Source of the DNA: Verrucomicrobiota bacterium
Lineage (GTDB): Bacteria > Verrucomicrobiota > Verrucomicrobiia > Chthoniobacterales > JAFAMB01
Assembly (NCBI GenBank): GCA_019242435.1
Contig: JAFAVN010000017.1
Span: forward strand, 1-5,370
DNA: 5,370 bases
Reading direction: 5' to 3'
Numbering within the stretch: the first letter of the stretch is position 1; each line of letters opens with the position of its first letter. A model generated the notes under the pieces. That model had not been told where the DNA came from. It saw nothing but the letters and a program-made list of their open reading frames with translations, and did not search any database. Both the position numbers and the translations under genes were made by a program. Positions 5,369 to 5,370 of the stretch are shown one piece after another.

Positions 5369-5370
5369 GG

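Noticed and set aside
1..5370. tRNA, rRNA, CRISPR array, transposase or integrase gene
   Set aside because: No cloverleaf-like segment, no regularly spaced direct repeats with spacers, and no recombinase motif was seen on either strand.

Overview
The window comes from a diderm (Gram-negative type) bacterium: it encodes an outer-membrane beta-barrel protein and a lipoprotein start. GC content looks to be in the low-to-mid fifties. Shine-Dalgarno sequences are weak or absent for several genes, and both main intergenic gaps hold degenerate 7-bp TTGAACN-type repeats. With the two-domain permease and the alginate-export-family porin, this suggests a soil Verrucomicrobiota-like organism. That placement is inference from memory of such genomes and was not searched.

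Layout. At the left edge (1-296, minus) is the 5' part of a gene with a lipoprotein-type signal peptide and a probable TTG start; it runs off the window. A divergent gap of about 245 bp follows, with two short dyads. Then comes a complete plus-strand gene (541-2298) for a duplicated, fused ABC-transporter permease of the anion/NitT-TauT type. A convergent gap (2299-2442) contains a 30-codon ORF of doubtful reality, two small hairpins and the heptad repeats. The remaining genes are on the minus strand. In transcription order they are the 3' end of a probable aquaporin/MIP channel (5186-5368, entering from the right edge), an alginate-export-type outer-membrane porin (3478-4995), and a zinc-free medium-chain quinone oxidoreductase-like enzyme (2443-3408).

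How they fit together. The permease carries both transmembrane halves of an importer, but neither the ATPase nor the binding protein is in the window, so it must work with subunits encoded elsewhere or beyond the left gene. The aquaporin, porin and oxidoreductase share a strand and could be co-transcribed. Water/small-solute passage through the inner membrane and anionic-oligomer passage through the outer membrane are compatible roles, but no common pathway is demonstrated. The most striking non-coding structure is a long imperfect inverted repeat (4989-5017 with 5120-5150, fading outward to 4972 and 5167) between aquaporin and porin. In a minus-strand transcript it would fold into a 29-bp stem that encloses the likely ribosome-binding site and start codon of the porin.
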